Shown here piece after piece: positions 16,242 to 25,006 of a stretch of DNA of 64,000 nt. The notes under the pieces were generated by a model. It was not told where the DNA came from and searched no databases. It saw only the letters and a list, made by a program, of their open reading frames with translations. This DNA comes from JAYZDF01 sp036337945. GTDB lineage: Bacteria; Myxococcota; Kuafuiibacteriia; Kuafuiibacteriales; Kuafuiibacteriaceae. The stretch is from positions 1 to 64,000 of the forward strand of contig JAYZDF010000104.1 in NCBI GenBank assembly GCA_036337945.1. The letters are read 5' to 3'. Within the stretch, counting starts at the first letter, position 1. Every line of letters starts with the position of its first letter. A program made the translations under genes and the position numbers.

Positions 16242-17429
16242 TTGAATTATCGAATTCTCATAAAATCCCTATTTTTTTGGGGTTTGGTTGCGTGTCAATC
16301 GCAAAAAGAGGCGCCAAAAGTGGTCACAAGACCAGATTCAAGCGTCGAAGTGACCAAAAAACCCACGAAGAAAGATACGGACCCCTTTAGCAAGTTTCGT
16401 ACAGAAGCGGAGACTCGACTCAAAAGACTCGAAGGCTATGTTATCCGAGGGGCGTCAAATCCTGAGAACCCATGGGCCTTAGCACACGGTATCCTTGCTT
16501 TCGGTCCGAACTTAAAGGCGTCCAATGGACGACTGGCCATCGATGTCATGGTGGAAGACTTTGCCCAACTTGAAGGCAAAGGAAAAAACCGATCCGTGAA
16601 CTTCCCAACCCGAACCCCAAAGGATCACCCAGTTGAACCACACAACAACCTAATGGCTAGCTCGCTTTTGCAGGCAGGTGTCGTTCAGACTAAAACTTTC
16701 AAACTCAAGACGGGCGAAAAAATTTCGATGAAGGATTTGGTCGAACGAGTCCGCATGGAAGCAGTATTACCTGAAACACCCAAACAGTGGCATGACTTCG
16801 CTTGGACCTATAGTGCTCTTCTTCACGCAGGCGCCAAGCCGAAAAGCGAAAGCTCTAAAAATCTGGCGCTAAACGCACTCAATTATGTCGAATCACAGCA
16901 AGCTTTTCTCACGGAGCTGATGAGAAAAGGTCAGCCCGACAAAGTCGTTAAGAAGAAACAACTTATTTATGCGCACACCTGCGGAGGTCTACATATGATT
17001 CAAGCGGCCTTGTTTGGTGCATCGCTTCTACGCGATCCTAAGGTAAATGCACGGGCACAGACTCAGCTTGAAACGATCCTTTTTCGCTGGAAAGCCGAAC
17101 GCTCAATTTATAGAAATATGAAGCGGCAATATCCCATGTACTCACTGCTCCTTCAGGCTCAGGAACTCAAATTCTATGGACATCTCTTAGAAACCCTTAG
17201 CCAAAGTCAACGCATGGGAATTTACCCTGTAAACGATAACAGTCGGGCGATTGTGAAAGGTATAATTCAGGATCTTGTTTCTACTATCGACGACTTAGCT
17301 GTGAACTATCTCGACCTGGAAAGCGTCAAAAACGTAAAGAAACAGGTCTACTACGATTTAATTGGCGATGGATGTCACGCTATTCGTGGTTTGCGTGAAT
17401 CACTTATGGCATTCTTCCCGCGAAAATGA
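16242..17429 (+). CDS. Lipoprotein of unknown function
   Basis: 395 residues from a TTG start (an in-frame stop lies just upstream and no ATG or GTG serves). AGG about ten bases upstream may be the ribosome binding site. The lipoprotein signal is MNYRILIKSLFFWGLVAC, with the lipobox Cys at 18. The mature part is Lys-rich, then mostly helical, with conserved-looking ASNPENPWALAHGILAFG, HTCGGLHMIQAALFG and GDGCHAIRGLRE segments. The repeated His/Cys/Gly loops between helices suggest an alpha-alpha fold, but I recognise no family. Its stop overlaps the Nudix gene start (ATGA), so the two are probably translationally coupled. Confidence 0.8.
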   Translation: MNYRILIKSLFFWGLVACQSQKEAPKVVTRPDSSVEVTKKPTKKDTDPFSKFRTEAETRLKRLEGYVIRGASNPENPWALAHGILAFGPNLKASNGRLAIDVMVEDFAQLEGKGKNRSVNFPTRTPKDHPVEPHNNLMASSLLQAGVVQTKTFKLKTGEKISMKDLVERVRMEAVLPETPKQWHDFAWTYSALLHAGAKPKSESSKNLALNALNYVESQQAFLTELMRKGQPDKVVKKKQLIYAHTCGGLHMIQAALFGASLLRDPKVNARAQTQLETILFRWKAERSIYRNMKRQYPMYSLLLQAQELKFYGHLLETLSQSQRMGIYPVNDNSRAIVKGIIQDLVSTIDDLAVNYLDLESVKNVKKQVYYDLIGDGCHAIRGLRESLMAFFPRK

Positions 17430-17827
17430 CGAAACGACAGATTCGAGTAGTTGCCGCTCAAATTGAACGGGACGGCCATTACCTCATTACCCAAAGAAAA
17501 CCTTCGAGCTCGCTTCCCTTACTGTGGGAGTTTCCTGGTGGAAGAGTAGAGGAAAGCGAAACCGACCAAGAAGCCCTTGGGCGAGAGCTTCACGAAGAAA
17601 TGGAAATTGAGGTCGAGGTTGGTGAGGCTTCTGTCGCTGTGACGCACGAATACTCGGCGTACATCATCAACTTCTGCGTGTACCGCTGCAAACTTATTAC
17701 CGCCGATGAAAATATCAAGAAAATTGGTATTCACGATTTTCGCTGGGTCAAACCGTCTGAACTAGACGACTATGAATTTCCGGGCGCTGATCAAGCAACA
17801 ATCGATGCGCTCCTTCAAGGTCGTTAA
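17426..17827 (+). CDS. MutT-like Nudix hydrolase
   Basis: 133 residues, a single Nudix fold of the 8-oxo-dGTP diphosphatase (MutT) size. The Nudix box starts at GGRVEESETDQEALG and continues RELHEEMEI: the Gly, Glu and REUxEE metal-binding core is intact, but the canonical final Gly (REUxEExGU) reads Glu. LPLLWEFPGG before the box and the C-terminal FRWVKPSELDDYEFPGAD are typical of MutT. It likely hydrolyses oxidised or non-canonical nucleotides. The four-base overlap with the lipoprotein gene upstream ties their expression. The end is 3 bases from the convergent histidine kinase stop. Confidence 0.88.
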   Translation: MTKRQIRVVAAQIERDGHYLITQRKPSSSLPLLWEFPGGRVEESETDQEALGRELHEEMEIEVEVGEASVAVTHEYSAYIINFCVYRCKLITADENIKKIGIHDFRWVKPSELDDYEFPGADQATIDALLQGR

Positions 17828-17830
17828 TTG

Positions 17831-19669
17831 CTACGAAGTCTCTAAAGGAATCACAAAAGAAAACTTTGTGCCATCAGGTGACGACTTAAACGTTACCTTT
17901 CCATGATGCTCTTCTGCGATCTGTTTCACCATGGCTAGGCCTAATCCTGTACCGCCTTTTTTACCGGAAGTTGCAAACGGCTGAAATAATCTCGTCTTCA
18001 CCTCATCCGGAATACCTGGTCCATTATCTATAAAATCAAATCGTAAGCGGTTCATTCGTTTCGAAACGATCACCTCGAACAATCCACCGCCAGGCATAGC
18101 TTCACAGGCGTTCCTTGCGAGATTATGGAAAACACGACGCATCTTATTTTCATCAAATCGCGCTGGTCCCTTATAACGAATTCGAAAGTTTAGTTGCACG
18201 CCTGTCCCTTTCATTTCTTGAAGTAAATGCTTTTCCATATTTTCCATAAAACGTTCCAGGTACACTTTACGGACAAGGATAGTGTGATCTCCTCGAGCGA
18301 ATCCGAGAAGCTCTTTTGTCATAGAATTCATGACTTGAACTTGTTTCTTAATCTCGCGAGCGTATTCGTCTCGTGCTTCCTCATCGGAAGACCGCGCCAT
18401 CAGTTGGCTATATCCGGTGATAAGAGTCATTGGCGTTCGAATATCGTGAACTACTCCGGACAACATACCGCCAATACTCGCAAGTCGAGAGGCTCTTTCG
18501 CGCTCATCCCTTTGCTGAAGGGCGTAAATGGCCCTACCTGCCTGGCCGGCAACGACTGAAAGAGCTTGGACAGCATCAGCGCCAAATGGCCGCTTAACTT
18601 TCCGATTAATGAGCTCCAAAATTCCTAAAAGATCGCCATTGCGGTTCCGGATCGGCACAGCAAGCAATGAACGAAGACGAATACGGCCACGAACGATCTC
18701 TCCCTCTTCGATTTCATTGTAGATACAAGGTTCTTGGTCATGAAGGACGACAGATAAGACCGGGTCGTCAACGTCGGGATATAATCGCATGAGCTGTTTT
18801 TGGTTCGATCCGGCGGCGGCGGCGACTTCAATACAATCGTTTTGTTGATCGATCATATAAATAAGCGCACTACGAGCAAACAAATGGTCCAATGCCGTTT
18901 CAAGAATGACCTCGAACATTTCGTTCAGTTCGACTGCTTGAGAAATGATTGTTTCCGTTTCGTATAAAAGCTGAAGTTTTGAGCGAGACCTTTCGATAGT
19001 CTCGTTCTGCTCAACTACATTTTGATAAAGAAGCATGACCTCGAGGGCTACCCCGACCGAGGATGCTATTGAATCTAATAATCGCTTGTCATGGTTATCA
19101 AAATTTCCAATCAGCTTATTGAGAACTTGAATGACACCCATGACCTGGTCGGTGCGAGGATGTCTCACAGGCCAGACAAGCATACACCTTGTCCTGTATC
19201 CCGAACGTTTATCGATATCTCGATTGAAGCGTTTATCGTTGTAAGCATCTTCAATATGTACTGATTCGCCGGACTCCGCGACCCACCCCGCAAGACCTGT
19301 TCCTCTCGGAAGAACTAAGTTCTTCATTTCATCCGCCTGAATCACAGAAGAAACGAGGTCGCCGGTATCTGTATCGATAAGAAATAGTGTCGTTCTGTCT
19401 GCCCCAAGCAGTTGAGTCGTCCGATTGATGAGCTGCATCAAGAGTCTGTTTGGGTCTAAACCCGAAGCGAGCGTTTGCTGAACGACCTTCATCGCCTCTA
19501 TTCGTTTCTCAGACCGTTCTAGCTCGCGCTGAAGGTCGTCAATTTCGTCTTCCAGTTCTTGTTCACGTCGCAAGTAGTGCTCATGACTACCAACACTCGA
19601 TTGTCTTCTTGGAAGAGCTTTCGGGCGCTGTTTATTACCAACTAGGGTTCTAGTTTTTGACGACGCCAT
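17831..19669 (-). CDS. Soluble GAF-GAF sensor histidine kinase
   Basis: 612 residues, no transmembrane segment. Basic N-terminus, coiled coil (about 30-65), GAF1 (75-215), a second helical linker, GAF2 (245-385), then HisKA with phosphoacceptor His408 (SGVVHDIRTPMTLITGY) and an HATPase domain: N box FHNLARNACEAM (Asn520), G1 DNGPGIP (548-554), F box LFQPFATSGKKGG, G2 GTGLGL (573-578). GAF domains typically bind small molecules or haem, so a cytoplasmic signal is likely. No response regulator gene adjoins, so its partner is elsewhere. It is divergent from kynA; the 157 bases between starts hold an 8-bp inverted repeat. Confidence 0.93.
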   Translation of the reverse strand: MASSKTRTLVGNKQRPKALPRRQSSVGSHEHYLRREQELEDEIDDLQRELERSEKRIEAMKVVQQTLASGLDPNRLLMQLINRTTQLLGADRTTLFLIDTDTGDLVSSVIQADEMKNLVLPRGTGLAGWVAESGESVHIEDAYNDKRFNRDIDKRSGYRTRCMLVWPVRHPRTDQVMGVIQVLNKLIGNFDNHDKRLLDSIASSVGVALEVMLLYQNVVEQNETIERSRSKLQLLYETETIISQAVELNEMFEVILETALDHLFARSALIYMIDQQNDCIEVAAAAGSNQKQLMRLYPDVDDPVLSVVLHDQEPCIYNEIEEGEIVRGRIRLRSLLAVPIRNRNGDLLGILELINRKVKRPFGADAVQALSVVAGQAGRAIYALQQRDERERASRLASIGGMLSGVVHDIRTPMTLITGYSQLMARSSDEEARDEYAREIKKQVQVMNSMTKELLGFARGDHTILVRKVYLERFMENMEKHLLQEMKGTGVQLNFRIRYKGPARFDENKMRRVFHNLARNACEAMPGGGLFEVIVSKRMNRLRFDFIDNGPGIPDEVKTRLFQPFATSGKKGGTGLGLAMVKQIAEEHHGKVTFKSSPDGTKFSFVIPLETS

Positions 19670-19689
19670 AAACGGACGCTAACACGAGG

Positions 19690-19712
19690 ACAAACTGGCA
19701 TCGAGTTTGTCT
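19690..19712. promoter_or_regulatory. Inverted repeat GACAAACT-N7-AGTTTGTC, possible operator
   Basis: A perfect 8-bp dyad (19690-19697 and 19705-19712) in the intergenic stretch between the divergent histidine kinase and tryptophan dioxygenase genes. It begins 21 bases upstream of the kinase start and 115 bases upstream of the kynA start. Its symmetry and position suit a regulator site, or a hairpin in the kinase leader. The regulator is not identified. Confidence 0.4.
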
Positions 19713-19826
19713 GCGATACAGAACGAAATTTTAGGCGTAAACCACTATTCAATCATTCCTTTCAAATACGACTTGCGAACAGGTTCGCTTCTTTTCGGGT
19801 GGCGCGTGCGATGCTAGGTTGCCCGT

Positions 19827-20936
19827 ATGGCAAATTCACCGCCGAGTTATTGGGATTATTTGGGTCTCGATCAGTTGCTGAACTTACAACAGGGCCTCGA
19901 CGAGAATGAAGACGGACAACTCGCTGATGAGCTCAACTTCATCGTTGTTCATCAATGCTTCGAGCTATGGTTCAAACTCATACTTCGACACGTTCGGCTA
20001 GCTCGTGATCATCTCGCCGCACCAGAGGTTCCCGAAGAACATATACCTATGGTTGTTCACAATCTTGACCGAACAAATACCATTTTGGATCTTGCCGTCT
20101 CGCAGTTCAAAGTTATGGAAACGATGACTCCACAGGGCTTTCTCGACTTTCGCGATAAACTGGTTCCATCAAGCGGTTTCCAATCTTTTCAAATGCGAGA
20201 AATAGAAATTCTCCTCGGTCTTGAGCAGTCAGATCGAGATGCTTTGGGACTCCCGGACCCTTTGGAGCAATTTCGGAAACTTGATAGCTCTTCCTCTCCC
20301 TCGGCGAAATTGGCGCAAAAACGGATCGAAGCCGTTTCACAGGAGAAAACATTAAAGGGAGCGATCGATGACTGGCTTGCGCGAACACCGATCCAAGGTT
20401 CACTGCCTTCAGACAAGAATGACGAGCAAGCGGTCGACGAATTCATTCAAGATTACCTAAAGGCCGTCGAAAAACATGGAGAGAGTCAAATTCAACGATT
20501 TGTGGATGCTCAGCTTATGACGAAAGAGCAAGCGGCACCCAGATTTTCTGCTGCTCGTCAATCGGCCCAGGAATTCCTAAACGCAAACGATATCGAAAAT
20601 CCGAAGGAGCGAGCGGATGCAAAACGGATTCGAGCAGCACTTTTGTTCATAGAAAGTTATCGAGAACTACCACTTCTTGCATGGCCTCGAACCCTGATTG
20701 ATAAGATCGTAGAACTAGAGGAACTTTTGGTATTATGGCGCACTAGGCATGCTCGTATGGTGGAAAGAGTCATTGGTCGGCGAGTCGGTACTGGAGGTTC
20801 TGCAGGTGTTGATTATCTAGATCGAACCACTCAGTATCGTATATTCAAAGAACTTTGGTCGATTCGAACCTTGCTATTACCGAGGCAACACATCCCTACC
20901 CTCAAGAATCCAAACTTCTACGGATTTGCTCTTTGA
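19827..20936 (+). CDS. kynA: Tryptophan 2,3-dioxygenase
   Basis: 369 residues. Haem enzyme opening the indole ring of L-tryptophan with O2 to give N-formylkynurenine, the first step of the kynurenine pathway. Family signatures in order: SYWDYLGLDQLLNLQ, VHQCFELWFKLILRH, NLDRTNTILDLAVSQF, VMETMTPQGFLDFRDKL, PSSGFQSFQMREIEILLG and, near the C-terminus, WRTRHARMVERVIG (probable haem-ligand His) with GTGGSAGVDYLDRT. Longer than many bacterial forms because of a helical insert at about 140-240. It is convergent with an amino-acid permease, the last 19 bases overlapping. No other kynurenine gene is in the window. Confidence 0.95.
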   Translation: MANSPPSYWDYLGLDQLLNLQQGLDENEDGQLADELNFIVVHQCFELWFKLILRHVRLARDHLAAPEVPEEHIPMVVHNLDRTNTILDLAVSQFKVMETMTPQGFLDFRDKLVPSSGFQSFQMREIEILLGLEQSDRDALGLPDPLEQFRKLDSSSSPSAKLAQKRIEAVSQEKTLKGAIDDWLARTPIQGSLPSDKNDEQAVDEFIQDYLKAVEKHGESQIQRFVDAQLMTKEQAAPRFSAARQSAQEFLNANDIENPKERADAKRIRAALLFIESYRELPLLAWPRTLIDKIVELEELLVLWRTRHARMVERVIGRRVGTGGSAGVDYLDRTTQYRIFKELWSIRTLLLPRQHIPTLKNPNFYGFAL

Positions 20937-22228
20937 ACTACCCAATAAAGAAGTAAACCGACCAGCAAGGTCGCGGCCCCAGCCAGTGAAACAGATGGTC
21001 GTGAAAAAACCATTCCGATCAACATCCATAAGGAAAGAATGAAATAGGTGATAGAGGTCCAAGGATAGCCCCAAGTGCGATAGGCACCGTCTCGGTTCAT
21101 CTTTTTTCTTCGAGCAACGAAAATAGAAAAGATCGTGACGCTAAGGCCGGCTGTCACAGTGAAACCTGTATATTCAATCAGGGTATCGAAGCCTGCGGCC
21201 ATCAACAGCACGAGTGAAATTGCACTTTGTATCCAAACGGCAAACACAGGAGGCTTGTCTTGGCTTTGACGAACTAGGAAGCTCAAAGCTCGGAAATCCT
21301 CGCCTAAGGCCTCAAGCACGCGAGCACCGCTGATAATCATCGCACCGACTGTCGTCAATAAACCGAGGGCAATGATGCCAGACATTGCTTTCGCGGCTGT
21401 TTGTCCAAAAAGTGCTTCGGCAACAACATGACCAACCTCAATTTTTCCAGCAAGTTCGGACAGAGGAACCGCTGAGAGATACACCAGATTCATCAAGACA
21501 TATATGATGGTGACAATTAGTGTTCCCAAAAAGAACGCACGGGGTAAAGTTTTGTTCGGATCACGAACCTCACCAGCAATGTAAGCCGCTGCGTTCCAAC
21601 CGCTATAAGCAAAAGCAACGTAGATAAGGCCAATAGAAAACTTTGAGCTAAAAATGGCTGCAGAAAACGCTCTCTGGTCCGGCTGGTTGAGCAAAGACAA
21701 ATCGGCCTGCCACATTCCAGCGATAATCAGTACAATCACAAAGCCAAACTTGAGAAGAGTGAAAATGTCTTGAAAACGAATTCCTTTTTCACTGGCTCGC
21801 GTATGCACAACCCCAAGGGCAACAATTAGGATAATCGCTGTTTCTTGCGGTGCAAACCACGGATGAATTTGCGAAAGGTATTGGCCAAAAGCGTAGGCAA
21901 CGGCGGCAATCGGCGCCCCAAACCCCACCGTTAGAGAAACCCATCCCATAAGAAATCCAAGAGACGGATGATAAATTTTTGAAAGGAGTTGGTACTCCCC
22001 TCCATTTTTTGGAATGAGTGTCACAAGCTCAGCATAGGTTAAGGCACCGCATAGAGCAGTTACTCCGCCGAGAACCCATGCGAATAAGATCGCCAAGACA
22101 GATTCAAGATCTTTAGCCTGATATCCAGTACTGGTGAAGACACCTGTCCCAACCATTGAGGTAATGATTAAATTTGTTGCGGTCAGAAAAGAAATTTTTC
22201 GTTGGGGCGCATTCATCACTTCCATCAC
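20918..22228 (-). CDS. APC-superfamily amino-acid permease
   Basis: 436 residues, about twelve hydrophobic transmembrane segments. The start of TM1 carries the APC-family unwound-helix motif (SMVGTGVFTSTGY), followed by YAELVTLIPKNGGEYQLL, a typical APC signature, and FAYSGWNAAAYIAGEVRDPNKTLPRA in the TM6 region. Inner-membrane proton- or cation-coupled amino-acid uptake or exchange is expected; the substrate cannot be read from sequence. The convergent neighbour is tryptophan dioxygenase, with a 19-nt 3' overlap; a shared role in aromatic amino-acid use is possible but unproven. polA starts a separate run upstream on the map; the gap is 24 nt. Confidence 0.92.
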   Translation of the reverse strand: MMEVMNAPQRKISFLTATNLIITSMVGTGVFTSTGYQAKDLESVLAILFAWVLGGVTALCGALTYAELVTLIPKNGGEYQLLSKIYHPSLGFLMGWVSLTVGFGAPIAAVAYAFGQYLSQIHPWFAPQETAIILIVALGVVHTRASEKGIRFQDIFTLLKFGFVIVLIIAGMWQADLSLLNQPDQRAFSAAIFSSKFSIGLIYVAFAYSGWNAAAYIAGEVRDPNKTLPRAFFLGTLIVTIIYVLMNLVYLSAVPLSELAGKIEVGHVVAEALFGQTAAKAMSGIIALGLLTTVGAMIISGARVLEALGEDFRALSFLVRQSQDKPPVFAVWIQSAISLVLLMAAGFDTLIEYTGFTVTAGLSVTIFSIFVARRKKMNRDGAYRTWGYPWTSITYFILSLWMLIGMVFSRPSVSLAGAATLLVGLLLYWVVQRANP

Positions 22229-22252
22229 AAATGCGGGACCGGCTGGCAGAAC

Positions 22253-24997
22253 CTAATGCGCTTCATCCCAGTTATCGCCTATATGTGCGACGGCCAAAAG
22301 CGGCACATTCAATGGAAATGCGCGCTCCATTTCGACTTTAACCAACTCAGCTACTGCTTCTGCTTCTGACGACGGCGCTTCCAAGAGTAATTCATCATGA
22401 ACCTGCAACAATACTTTGGCCTCAGGAAAATCCTCTTCGAGTCGATTTGATACTCGAATCATTGCAAGCTTTATGAGGTCAGCAGCACTGCCTTGAATCG
22501 GAGTATTCATAGCAATACGTTCGGACGCTGCGCGGGCACCGCGATTTTTTGACTCTATTTCTCGAACCCAACGTCTTCGACCCATAATCGTTGTCACAAA
22601 GCCCTTTTCTTTTGCATGCTCCAAAGTCTCGTCGAAAAACTTTCGAATTCCGGGTTGACGCTCAAAATAATCTTTAACAAATTGAGACGCTACTCTCCTT
22701 GGTATCTGCAACTCTCGAGCAAGCCTTACTGGACCCATCCCGTAAAGCACACCGAAGTTGACTGCTTTGGCTTGAGAGCGCTGCTCAAAAGAAACATCTT
22801 CTGGGGGTACCTCAAAAAGCACTGACGCAGTTCGAGTATGAACATCAGCATTATTTTGAAATGCTTCGACCAAAATCTTGTCTTCACAAAGATGCGCCAA
22901 TACGCGCAGTTCGATCTGTGAATAATCCACAGAAATCAATTTATGGTCAGGTTCAGGCACAAATGCTTTGCGAAGCTCACGACCAAGCGCCTTTCGAATC
23001 GGGATATTTTGTAAATTTGGGTCGCTCGACGAAAGACGACCCGTCGCTGCTACCGTTTGACTAAGGTTTGTATGAACGCGGTTCGTCGCCTTTGAGACCA
23101 TTTTCGGCAAAGATTGAACATAAGTTGATTGGAGTTTCGTAATTTGCCGAAAATCGAGAATAGTTCCGGGAAGAGGATGCATAGAAGCAAGCTCTTCAAG
23201 AACAGATTGGTCGGTAGACGGTCCAGTCTTAGTTCGTTTGATAATCTTTAGGCCTAACTCCTCAAAGAGTACCTCTCGTAATTGTTTTGGTGAGTTTACT
23301 TTAAACTCTCGACCTGCCAATTCGTGGCAATGTTTCTCAAGACGAATAATCTCTGACGAGAAATTGTCCTCAAGTCCTTTGAGAAACGCAACATCGACCT
23401 TCACACCATAGAGCTCCAATCGCGCTAAAACGCGAACAAGAGGCATCTCTATGTCGTTCATGACGGACAATAGGTCGCTTTTTGTGAGTTCTTCGTTGAG
23501 AATCGGCGCGACCTGTAAAGCAATATCTGCCCGTTGAGCGACAAACTGAAGCAGGTCTTCGGGAGCCAAATCCTCAACCTTCTTTTTGTCTCGTCCTGTA
23601 CCGATAATGCTTGAGCGGGAAGTACTGGTGGTTTGCAGGAACTTACGAGCAACATCTGCAACGCCATGAGGTCCGTCATCGGGGCCATGAACAATCGCAC
23701 TCGAAGACTCGTATCGATCTTCAGCATCAATGAGATAACTCGCGATGGAAGTATCAAGCTGCTCTCCGGCTAAGGTCATCTTATAAAGTTCCGCGAGGGC
23801 ATACCATTGCTTTGCAGAGGAAAACGTTTTGGCAATTTTGCTATCTTCGAGATAAGGCCGAAAGAATTCAAGAATATCCAATACGGTGAGTTCTCCGGTT
23901 GCAATGTATACAGCCTCACCGGGCGACCAAGCGAGTCCAAATCCAAAAATACGCGTATCGACCATTCGCGAACGTTCGTACTCCATTGACAAAGCTATAT
24001 GCGCACTAGAGGTGATTTCGGCAGAAAGTGAAGCGAGTTCATCTTTTGTTCGAACCAATCGATAATTGGTTTGAGTCTGTGCCGCTTTTGGTTTGGACGC
24101 TGCTGTAGAGCTGGTCTTCTCTTCTCTTTTATCGGAGCCACTTTCAGCTCGAGCCAGTAGGCGCCGAAATCCGAGCTCGCCGTACAGACGAACTTGTTCA
24201 TCTACGTTAGGACCACTGTATTTCAGACTCTCAATCGGTTCATCGATTTGCACGTTGTATTCGAGTTCGACCAGTTTTCGAGAAAGGCGTGCCTCATCCA
24301 CAGCGTCTGCGATTTTCTGACAGATTTTTCCTTTAATCCGCCCTTCTTGCGCCGCCTCAAGAACACCTTCTAGAGTTCCATGTTCTTTGAGTAACTTCGC
24401 CGCTGTTTTTTGGCCAACTCCGCGAACACCTGGGATGTTATCGGAGGCGTCACCCATGAGTGCCAACAGGTCCCCGATTTGCTCCGGCGGGACTCCAAAC
24501 TTTTCTTCTACTTCCTTGGCGCGATATAGTTTTTCTCGCATGGGTTCCCATAGCTCTACCCTATCGTTCACGAGCTGCATGAGATCTTTGTCACCGGTGA
24601 TGATCTTCACATCAAAATCATTTTCGAGAGCCAGCCTAGTCCAAGTTGCAATGTAATCGTCGGCCTCATATCCCTCTTTTTTATAGAGCGGGAGCTTGAA
24701 CGCTTCAGTCACTTCGTGAATACGAGCAAATTGAGGAACGAGGTCTTCAGGCGGAGGAGGACGGTTGGCTTTATAGGCTTCGTAAAGCTCAGTACGAAAG
24801 CTTTTCCGCGCTGTATCGAACATTATGGCGATATATTCAGGCTGCTCCTCGTCGAGAACTTTCTGAATCATACTCGCAAAGCCATAAACTGCATTGGTAG
24901 GCTCGCCAGAGGGACTGCTCAACGCACGAATGCCGTAATATGCTCGAAAGATATATCCCGAGCCATCAATGAGATAGAGTAATTTTCTTTTGGTCAA
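22253..24997 (-). CDS. polA: DNA polymerase I
   Basis: 914 residues from a TTG start with AGGA just upstream. Gap filling and RNA-primer removal. The 5'-3' exonuclease domain (1-285) has the acidic cluster intact (LIDGSGYIFRAY, GYEADDYIATW, TGDKDLMQLV, LMGDASDNIPGVRGVG). The polymerase domain (about 525-914) has VDYSQIELRVLAHL, RSQAKAVNFGVLYGMG and QVHDELLLEAP. The middle 3'-5' exonuclease-like domain (about 310-510) lacks the first acidic metal ligand: the DxE motif reads Ser337-Met-Glu339. Later motifs are also poor, so proofreading is probably absent, as in Taq and Bacillus enzymes. It begins 9 nt after a Cys-rich lipoprotein gene. Confidence 0.97.
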   Translation of the reverse strand: MTKRKLLYLIDGSGYIFRAYYGIRALSSPSGEPTNAVYGFASMIQKVLDEEQPEYIAIMFDTARKSFRTELYEAYKANRPPPPEDLVPQFARIHEVTEAFKLPLYKKEGYEADDYIATWTRLALENDFDVKIITGDKDLMQLVNDRVELWEPMREKLYRAKEVEEKFGVPPEQIGDLLALMGDASDNIPGVRGVGQKTAAKLLKEHGTLEGVLEAAQEGRIKGKICQKIADAVDEARLSRKLVELEYNVQIDEPIESLKYSGPNVDEQVRLYGELGFRRLLARAESGSDKREEKTSSTAASKPKAAQTQTNYRLVRTKDELASLSAEITSSAHIALSMEYERSRMVDTRIFGFGLAWSPGEAVYIATGELTVLDILEFFRPYLEDSKIAKTFSSAKQWYALAELYKMTLAGEQLDTSIASYLIDAEDRYESSSAIVHGPDDGPHGVADVARKFLQTTSTSRSSIIGTGRDKKKVEDLAPEDLLQFVAQRADIALQVAPILNEELTKSDLLSVMNDIEMPLVRVLARLELYGVKVDVAFLKGLEDNFSSEIIRLEKHCHELAGREFKVNSPKQLREVLFEELGLKIIKRTKTGPSTDQSVLEELASMHPLPGTILDFRQITKLQSTYVQSLPKMVSKATNRVHTNLSQTVAATGRLSSSDPNLQNIPIRKALGRELRKAFVPEPDHKLISVDYSQIELRVLAHLCEDKILVEAFQNNADVHTRTASVLFEVPPEDVSFEQRSQAKAVNFGVLYGMGPVRLARELQIPRRVASQFVKDYFERQPGIRKFFDETLEHAKEKGFVTTIMGRRRWVREIESKNRGARAASERIAMNTPIQGSAADLIKLAMIRVSNRLEEDFPEAKVLLQVHDELLLEAPSSEAEAVAELVKVEMERAFPLNVPLLAVAHIGDNWDEAH

Positions 24998-25006
24998 AAT
25001 TTAATC

